Shown piece after piece: positions 6,259 through 10,755 of a stretch of 10,755 nucleotides of DNA (its first letter is position 1; the number at the start of each line of letters is the position of its first letter). The stretch covers positions 1-10,755 of the forward strand of contig CAYYJN010000069.1 in assembly GCA_964472275.1 (NCBI GenBank), read 5' to 3'. The DNA is from JAFDVN01 sp964472275 (GTDB lineage Bacteria; Acidobacteriota; Holophagae; Holophagales; Holophagaceae). The position numbers were made by a program, and so were the translations under genes. The notes below the pieces were generated by a model. That model did no database searches, was not told where the DNA came from, and saw only the letters and a list, made by a program, of their open reading frames with translations.

Positions 6259-6290
6259 CCAGCCGCCAGGGATAAAGCCCTGGCGGCTGG
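6259..6290. terminator. Strong hairpin between convergent operons
   Basis: A 13-bp perfect stem starts CCAGCCGCC and closes on the 6-nt loop ATAAAG, at 6259-6271 paired with 6278-6290. It begins 11 nt past the stop of the minus-strand cytochrome gene and 137 nt past the stop of the plus-strand fusion gene. No T-tract follows on either strand, so it may act as a pausing or RNA-stabilising end, or terminate in both directions with Rho. Confidence 0.6.
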
Positions 6291-6300
6291 CTGTGTGGGC

Positions 6301-7101
6301 TCATGGATGGGCGGCCTTGTTCATCGGCCGGAGCACCTGCTGGACCAGGGCGAGGGCATCGGACTCACTCAAGGCACCTCGGAAGGCGGGCATGTGGCCT
6401 TTGCCGTCCAGGATCACCTTCACGATCTGAGCATCCGTGCGGCTGGCCTGCCATTTGGGGTCGGTGAAGTCCTGGCCGTGCATCTTGTGGCCGGAAGCCG
6501 TGCGGGCGGAGCCATCTTGCCCGTGACAGGAGGCACACATCTCCAGATAGACGCCGTGGAAATCCGGTGGAGGCGGCGCGGGCGGTTTCATCTCCGCCTG
6601 CATCTCCTGATGGGCGGCCTGCATGTCCGCCGGGTGCGCGGTGTCAGGGAACACCATGCGGCCGCCCCAGTGCCCGGCGGCGCCCCAGGCGCCTGCCCAG
6701 ACGAGGCTGAGCAGGAGCGCGGTGGATAGGCCGCGTTCGGCCTTGCGGTGCAGCACGGCGAGGGTCAGGAGACCCAGCACGAATCCGCCCAGCGCGAGGA
6801 ACTGGTGGGTCCGGAGTAAGCCTTGAAGATGTCCGTCCTGCGTGTTCGCGATCCATCCGCCGGGCGCGATAAGGTCCATCTGGCGGGCCCAGAGCAGCCC
6901 GCTGAGCAACGCGGCGCAGGAACCGATCAGCCCAGCCCAGGCCAGGAACTGCGCAGTGAGCCGCCAGCCCTCCCCCTGCCGCCAATGCGATAGGAGGAGG
7001 GCCACGGGCACAAGCAGGGCCGCGGCGATGGGGAGGTGGACCATGGCGGGGTGCTCGTGGGCGAACCACGCGATGGGGTCGAAGAACAGAATCGCGGTCA
7101 T
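6301..7101 (-). CDS. DUF2231-like membrane protein fused to a cytochrome c domain
   Basis: The product has 266 residues. The N-terminal half carries four predicted membrane helices (about 19-39, 50-70, 100-118 and 125-147) and the motif HPAMVHLPIAAAL near residue 17, which is typical of DUF2231 proteins. A Pro/Met-rich linker (about 155-180) leads to a class I cytochrome c domain. The heme motif is CASCH (C189, C192, H193), and M237 in GHMPAF is the likely sixth ligand. The heme domain should face the periplasm. The ATG overlaps the multicopper oxidase stop by 4 nt (ATGA), so translation is coupled. A natural inference is that it passes electrons released or used by the copper oxidase to or from the respiratory chain. 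This is the last gene of the operon; the hairpin at 6259-6290 follows. Confidence 0.85.
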   Translation of the reverse strand: MTAILFFDPIAWFAHEHPAMVHLPIAAALLVPVALLLSHWRQGEGWRLTAQFLAWAGLIGSCAALLSGLLWARQMDLIAPGGWIANTQDGHLQGLLRTHQFLALGGFVLGLLTLAVLHRKAERGLSTALLLSLVWAGAWGAAGHWGGRMVFPDTAHPADMQAAHQEMQAEMKPPAPPPPDFHGVYLEMCASCHGQDGSARTASGHKMHGQDFTDPKWQASRTDAQIVKVILDGKGHMPAFRGALSESDALALVQQVLRPMNKAAHP

Positions 7102-8480
7102 GGCTTCTTCCCGTGGTCCATGTCCTTCATTTCCATCCCTTTCATGTCCATGCCCTTCATGTCTTTCATATCCTTCATCTCCATGGGCTTCGCGGGAGGC
7201 TTGGAGGCAGGCACGGCCGCGCCTTCCGGCAGGTCCACGAAGACTTCCTTCGACAGATCCACGGGATGCGCGAGGGTTCCCGGTGGGTCCTGGTACCAGC
7301 CCGGATCCTCTTGGCCGTGGATGCGGTCACGGACCTTCACCACGGTGAACATGCCGCCCATCTCGATGGGGCCTTTGGGACCGTCGCCCGTCATCATCGG
7401 CAGCGTGTTCGGCGGCCCGCCCATGTCCATGCCCGCCATGTCGGACATGCCGTTCTCGCCCATGGGCATGTAGCCGGGGAGCTGGGCCTGGATCTTTTCG
7501 GCAAGGCCGTCCTGGTTCACATTCGTGAGGTTCGGAACGGCGTGATTCATCTGGTTCATGGCGTGGTGGGCCTTGTGGCAGTGGAGCACCCAGTCGCCGT
7601 CATGCACGGCCGTGAACTCGATGTCGCGTGTCGTCCCCGGCGGCACATTCACCGTCGTCTCGGGCACCCATGCGGCGGGCTGGATGGGCCCCCCGTCCGT
7701 GCCGGTGGTGACGAAGTCGTACCCGTGGATGTGGATGGGGTGCGAGTCCATGGTCAGGTTGGCGTAGCGAATGCGAACACGATCACCGCGCTGCACCACC
7801 AGTGGCACCGTGCCTGGATAGGCGCGGCCGTTGAAGGTGAACATGTTGAAGTCCGTCATCGTCGCGGGGTTCGGCGCGTAGCTGCCGGGCGGGATATCCC
7901 ACTCCTGGAGGAAGATGGCGAAGTCCTTATCGATGCGCCGGGGCTCCTTCTTCGGGTGGATGATGAAGAAGCCCATCTGGCCGAGCGCCATCTGCGTCGT
8001 CTCGTCCGCGTGGGGGTGGTACATCTGCGTGCCGTGCTGCTTCAGCGTGAATTCGTAGGCGTAGGTCTCGCCGGGCTGGATGTGGTGCTGGCTGACGCCA
8101 CCCACCCCGTCCATGCCGCTGGGCAGGATGACGCCGTGCCAGTGGATGGATGTCTGCTCCGGAAGCTTGTTGGTGACGAGGATGCGGACCCGGTCGCCCT
8201 CCACCGCCTCGATGGTGGGGCCGGGGATGGAGCCGTTGTAGCCCCAGCCCTGGATCACCATGCCTGGCGCGATCTCGTGGCGCACGGGCTCGGCGATGAG
8301 GTGGAAGACCTTCACGCCGTGGTCCATGACGAAGGGCAGCTTGGGAACGCCGGGCGTGATGGTTTCGGTGTAGTTGGCGCCCGGCGCCACGAAGGACTGC
8401 GTCTTCTGAGCCGCGGCCAGTCTGGACGGGAGGGCGAGCAGCACCATCGCCGGGATGAGCATTCTCAGGATCGGTTTCAT
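7098..8480 (-). CDS. Periplasmic multicopper oxidase, two-cupredoxin-like, with Met-rich C-terminal tail
   Basis: The product has 460 residues. A signal peptide covers about 1-24. All four copper-ligand blocks are present: HWHG (H113, H115), HPH (H155, H157), HPIHIHG (H247, H250, H252) and HCHKAHHAMNQM (H300, C301, H302, H306, M311). The type 1 and trinuclear sites should therefore be complete. The catalytic core is only about 300 residues, consistent with two cupredoxin domains rather than the three of CopA or CueO. Two-domain enzymes usually work as trimers, which is inferred here. Residues about 335-365 and 431-456 are Met-rich; the tail has repeated KDM/KGM units that probably bind Cu(I). 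The likely role is oxidation of Cu(I) to Cu(II) in the periplasm. AGAGGTGA precedes the ATG at 8480. The gene overlaps both neighbours by ATGA. Confidence 0.9.
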   Translation of the reverse strand: MKPILRMLIPAMVLLALPSRLAAAQKTQSFVAPGANYTETITPGVPKLPFVMDHGVKVFHLIAEPVRHEIAPGMVIQGWGYNGSIPGPTIEAVEGDRVRILVTNKLPEQTSIHWHGVILPSGMDGVGGVSQHHIQPGETYAYEFTLKQHGTQMYHPHADETTQMALGQMGFFIIHPKKEPRRIDKDFAIFLQEWDIPPGSYAPNPATMTDFNMFTFNGRAYPGTVPLVVQRGDRVRIRYANLTMDSHPIHIHGYDFVTTGTDGGPIQPAAWVPETTVNVPPGTTRDIEFTAVHDGDWVLHCHKAHHAMNQMNHAVPNLTNVNQDGLAEKIQAQLPGYMPMGENGMSDMAGMDMGGPPNTLPMMTGDGPKGPIEMGGMFTVVKVRDRIHGQEDPGWYQDPPGTLAHPVDLSKEVFVDLPEGAAVPASKPPAKPMEMKDMKDMKGMDMKGMEMKDMDHGKKP

Positions 8481-9841
8481 GGCTTCACCTCTTGGGTCTG
8501 CGTGTCGCTGGGCAGGGCGCCGCCGAGGGCGCGGACGAGTTCCGCGCGGGCGGTCCAGTAGCCCCGCATGGCGTCCAGGTAGTCGCGGTAGGCCGCCGTT
8601 TGGGCCTGTTTGGCAAGGATGAGGTCGTAGACCCCGAGCAGCATGCCGTTGTAGGAGTCCTGGGCGAGCTTCATGACGCGCTCGCGGCGGGGCAGGATGG
8701 CGTCCCGGTACTGCTCGGCCATGGCTCGCGCCGCGCGCAGCCGCTCTCGCGCCTGGCGGACTTCGGAGCGGATGTCCACGGCGCGCGCCGTCACACGGTC
8801 CTGGGCCTGGCGGGCCAAGGCTTCCAGCCGCGCCACGCGGCCCTGCCCGTGATCGAAGAGCGGCAGTTCCACGCCTAAGGTCGGCCCGAGCGTGCGGCCG
8901 CCCTCCGCATCCTTATCCGCCCGGATGCCGAGATCCACATTCGGGGTGAACCGGGTGTGGCGGGCGAGGGTCGCGGCGTCCATCAAGGCCTTGGCCTGGG
9001 ACTGCGCCGCGCGCAGATCGAGGCGCTGGCCCACGGCGAGGGATTCCAGTTTGTCGACCGCGATCTCCTCGTGGGGCAGTTCCGGCAGGCCGTCCTGGAC
9101 CTTCCAGCCCGTGTCCGCGCCCCACAAGCCGAGGAGCCGGTTCAAGGATTCGTGGCTTTCGATGAGCTTCGTTTCCGCGCGGGCGAGATCCAGCCGGGCC
9201 TGCTCGGAGAACGAAGCCTGGGTCTGGTAGGTCAGCTCGCTGATGTTCCCGGCTTCGTATTGCCGCCGCGCCAACTCGGTCGAAGCCTCCGCCGATTCCA
9301 GCAGGGTGGCGTCGAGGTCTCTCATGCCCTGGTCCGCCTGGACCGTGCGGTAGACGGATTCCACGGAGGCGAGGAGATCCAGCGCGGACGAGGCCACTTC
9401 GGCCTGGTCCGCCTCCAGCTGGAGCGAGGCCACCTGCTTGCGCCTTCCCCGCGTGAAGAGCGTCACCAGTTCCTGCACGAGGCTGAACTCCGTGCTGGAG
9501 CCGCGGCCATTGCGTGAGAATCCGATGCCCACCCCGAGCACCGGGTTCGTGAGCAGCCCCGCCTGCACGAGGTCGGCTTGCGCGACGCCCAGGCCATCCA
9601 TGCGCGCCTGGAGGTCTGGATTGTTCAGCAGCGCGACGGCGCGGGCGCGGTCCAGAGTGAGGCCCTGGCGGAGCAAGGCGTTGACCTTGTCCCGCACCTG
9701 ATCCTGGGCCGCGCCGGGGGACCAGGGCTCGGGCTGCTGGGCGAGGGCGTTCACCTGCTTCGCCACCTGCGCTTCCGGGCTCTGCGCCGCGACGGGCAGC
9801 GCTGCCACGGCCCACACGAAGATCGAGACGCGGACGCTCAT
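8477..9841 (-). CDS. TolC/CusC-like outer-membrane efflux channel
   Basis: The product has 454 residues, the usual size for the outer-membrane efflux protein family. A signal peptide covers about 1-19 (FVWAVAALPVAAQ). Two related helical repeats follow, as in TolC: LTLDRARAVALLNNPDL with ARRQYEAGNISELTYQTQASF in the first half, and AQDSYNGMLLGVYDLILAKQ in the second. There is no lipobox, unlike many CusC relatives. The ATG at 9841 is chosen because AGGAGG lies 6-7 nt upstream and the signal peptide begins there; the longer frame to 9895 would run deep into the lipoprotein gene. Its start overlaps the lipoprotein stop by ATGA and its end overlaps the oxidase start the same way. It would form the outer-membrane exit of a metal efflux pump, but no RND or membrane-fusion partner is in the window. 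Confidence 0.9.
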   Translation of the reverse strand: MSVRVSIFVWAVAALPVAAQSPEAQVAKQVNALAQQPEPWSPGAAQDQVRDKVNALLRQGLTLDRARAVALLNNPDLQARMDGLGVAQADLVQAGLLTNPVLGVGIGFSRNGRGSSTEFSLVQELVTLFTRGRRKQVASLQLEADQAEVASSALDLLASVESVYRTVQADQGMRDLDATLLESAEASTELARRQYEAGNISELTYQTQASFSEQARLDLARAETKLIESHESLNRLLGLWGADTGWKVQDGLPELPHEEIAVDKLESLAVGQRLDLRAAQSQAKALMDAATLARHTRFTPNVDLGIRADKDAEGGRTLGPTLGVELPLFDHGQGRVARLEALARQAQDRVTARAVDIRSEVRQARERLRAARAMAEQYRDAILPRRERVMKLAQDSYNGMLLGVYDLILAKQAQTAAYRDYLDAMRGYWTARAELVRALGGALPSDTQTQEVKP

Positions 9842-10182
9842 GGCTGGCCTCCTGTTTTCGTTTCCGGCACCAGCGTCATACCGCATTTCGGACACTTCCC
9901 TGGATGGTCCGCGTGGATCTCCGGGTGCATGGGGCAGGTGTAGGTGGTGCCCGCCTCTTCGGAGGCTGGCTCGGGTGCCGGGGGAGGCGCGGGAGCCTGC
10001 GCCGGGATTGGGCGCGTGAGCGGCTGGATGGGCGCAGGCTGCAAGGCAGCCGGGAGCGGTGGAACGGGGCTCTCCGCCGCGGAAGCGGAAGCTGGATCAG
10101 GGTTGGGGCGGGGCGGCACAGCCGCGGGTTGTCCGCAGGCCAGGAGCAGCCCCCCCAGGCCCAGGGCCAAGAGGATTCGCAT
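9838..10182 (-). CDS. Lipoprotein with C-terminal heavy-metal-binding domain
   Basis: The product has 114 residues. The signal peptide ends in the lipobox LLLAC, with C16 as the lipidated residue. A Pro/Ala-rich flexible linker spans about 19-76. The C-terminal domain reads YTCPMHPEI (C83, M85, H86) and PGKCPKCGM (C97, C100, M102). This is the small heavy-metal-binding domain (YHS-like, HMBD) found in CusB, copper P-type ATPases and silver-resistance proteins. It is probably anchored in a membrane facing the periplasm and offers copper or silver to the efflux system. GGAG lies about 9 nt before the ATG at 10182. It is separated from the preceding Cys-rich gene by 57 nt and overlaps the TolC-like gene by ATGA. 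Confidence 0.85.
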   Translation of the reverse strand: MRILLALGLGGLLLACGQPAAVPPRPNPDPASASAAESPVPPLPAALQPAPIQPLTRPIPAQAPAPPPAPEPASEEAGTTYTCPMHPEIHADHPGKCPKCGMTLVPETKTGGQP

Positions 10183-10239
10183 GATGGGTTCTCCAGGGTT
10201 GGTTCAAGGATCGAGACAGCCGGGGCAAGAGCCCCCGTC

Positions 10240-10605
10240 TCAGATCCGCCAGATCCCTAATCGCGCCAGATGCCGCCCAAGGTCTGCGTCCCGGCTTCCT
10301 GGCAAGGACACGCCTTCGATGGCAGGCGACGGATTCGCGAGCAAGAAGGGATCAAAGGTCCGTGCCTGCTTCCGAGCTTGATTCACCTCCGATGCCTGGG
10401 TCGCCTGGATGACCGCCGTAGACGGCGGAGCAGTCGAAGGGGCTCGGCATGGCGCATTAGGCGCTTGAGGTGGCGGGCACGGGCAGCCAGGGTCTGTCCC
10501 CATGGCGCAGCAAGCCATGACGGGTTTTGGCACCACCGTCACGCCAGCCCCGAGCCCTCCGATAAGGAGGGCCAACGCCAACAGGGGCTGAAGCCATCGC
10601 CTCAT
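10240..10605 (-). CDS. Small exported Cys-rich protein, first gene of the copper operon
   Basis: The product has 121 residues. A hydrophobic N-terminus (RRWLQPLLALALLIGGLGAG) predicts a signal peptide or anchor. The mature part begins with a cluster of cysteines, MACCAMGTDPGCPCPPP, with C32, C33, C41, C43 and C53. A low-complexity Ala/Pro/Thr stretch and a basic C-terminus follow. No family is recognised. Short Cys/Met-rich exported proteins often precede copper or heavy-metal genes, so metal binding in the periplasm is a reasonable inference. The ATG at 10605 lacks a clear Shine-Dalgarno sequence, so the start is less certain than for the genes that follow. It lies 57 nt before the lipoprotein gene on the same strand and is probably cotranscribed. 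Confidence 0.65.
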   Translation of the reverse strand: MRRWLQPLLALALLIGGLGAGVTVVPKPVMACCAMGTDPGCPCPPPQAPNAPCRAPSTAPPSTAVIQATQASEVNQARKQARTFDPFLLANPSPAIEGVSLPGSRDADLGRHLARLGIWRI

Positions 10606-10638
10606 AGGAAAGGAGTGTATTCCCTAAGATCTAAATTG

Positions 10639-10667
10639 AAAAGAAAGCCCTATCGTTGCTGGGCTTT
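10639..10667 (-). terminator. Hairpin with T-tract upstream of the copper operon
   Basis: AAAGCCC (10644-10650) and GGGCTTT (10661-10667) pair perfectly around a 10-nt loop. On the minus strand CTTTTCAATTT follows. It lies between the IS end at 10688 and the Cys-rich gene. It could stop transcription coming from the element on the right, or be a leader attenuator of the operon. No clear promoter pair was found in 10606-10687. Confidence 0.4.
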
Positions 10668-10687
10668 GAAAGCTCTCATGGTCGAAA

Positions 10688-10755
10688 TGTCCAAACTCCA
10701 GACGAGGTTGTTCAGCCTGGTGATGGGGGGCTGACCACCTAAGGCCGAATGGGGC
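10688..10755. mobile_element. End of an insertion sequence running off the right edge
   Basis: TGTCCAAACTCCAGAC (10688-10703) is the exact reverse complement of 72-87, and AGGTTGTTCA (10705-10714) is that of 26-35. Looser similarity continues outward beyond both blocks: GTGATGGGGGGCTGA on the right against the complement of 3-20 on the left. The element body is therefore expected to the right of the window. The island between 88 and 10687 is bracketed by these two ends. Confidence 0.5.

Noticed and set aside
5492..6304. A 270-codon minus-strand open frame opposite the fusion gene
   Set aside because: It lies antisense to the MerT/MerP-like part, has low-complexity composition and no domain.
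7113..8561. A 482-codon plus-strand open frame opposite the multicopper oxidase
   Set aside because: It is antisense to a gene with all copper-ligand motifs. Its composition is His/Val/Arg-rich as expected from the complement of GC-rich coding DNA, and it has no recognisable domain.
1..10755. CRISPR arrays, tRNA and rRNA genes
   Set aside because: No regularly spaced direct repeats, cloverleaf-like folds or rRNA segments were seen.

Overview
This is GC-rich bacterial DNA that reads as an accessory, metal-resistance island. No gene here fixes the taxonomy. The use of tandem-cupredoxin oxidases, DUF2231 cytochromes and a CopZ/MerT-type fusion would suit a Gram-negative environmental bacterium with an outer membrane, for example Acidobacteriota or a delta-proteobacterial lineage. 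That placement is inference. The Gram-negative call rests on a TolC-type outer-membrane channel, a lipoprotein and a beta-barrel remnant.

Layout from left to right. Positions 1-87 look like the end of an insertion sequence lying mostly outside the window. A matching end in opposite orientation begins at 10688 and runs off the right edge. Positions 88-353 hold two facing terminator-like hairpins and no gene. A complete IS701-like DDE transposase follows (354-1832, minus). Next comes a small regulatory block: an XRE-type repressor (2122-2622, plus) with a striking near-palindrome just upstream, convergent with a coiled-coil plus HARE-HTH-like protein (2633-3061, minus). Positions 3062-4136 are degraded or poorly coding. 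They hold one plausible small hypothetical gene on the minus strand, a possible overlapping mini-ORF, and the C-terminal remnant of an outer-membrane beta-barrel protein.

Positions 4137-6121 are a two-gene MerR-controlled unit. It has a classical MerR-family promoter with a 20-bp spacer and a dyad operator, then a MerR-family metal sensor, then a 494-residue multidomain protein. That protein joins a thioredoxin-like domain, a CopZ-type Fe-S/zinc-binding domain, a MerT-like membrane segment and a MerP-like CxxC domain in one chain. It is the most unusual item in the window. No mercuric reductase or organomercurial lyase accompanies it.

A strong hairpin at 6259-6290 separates this unit from a convergent five-gene minus-strand operon (10605 to 6301). 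The operon encodes a small exported Cys-rich protein, a lipoprotein with a heavy-metal-binding domain, a TolC/CusC-like outer-membrane factor, a periplasmic multicopper oxidase with a Met-rich tail, and a DUF2231-cytochrome c membrane protein. The last four genes overlap by ATGA and are probably translationally coupled. Together they suggest copper (or silver) detoxification in the envelope: metal binding by the lipoprotein, Cu(I) oxidation by the oxidase, electron transfer possibly through the cytochrome, and export through the channel. No inner-membrane pump is encoded here.
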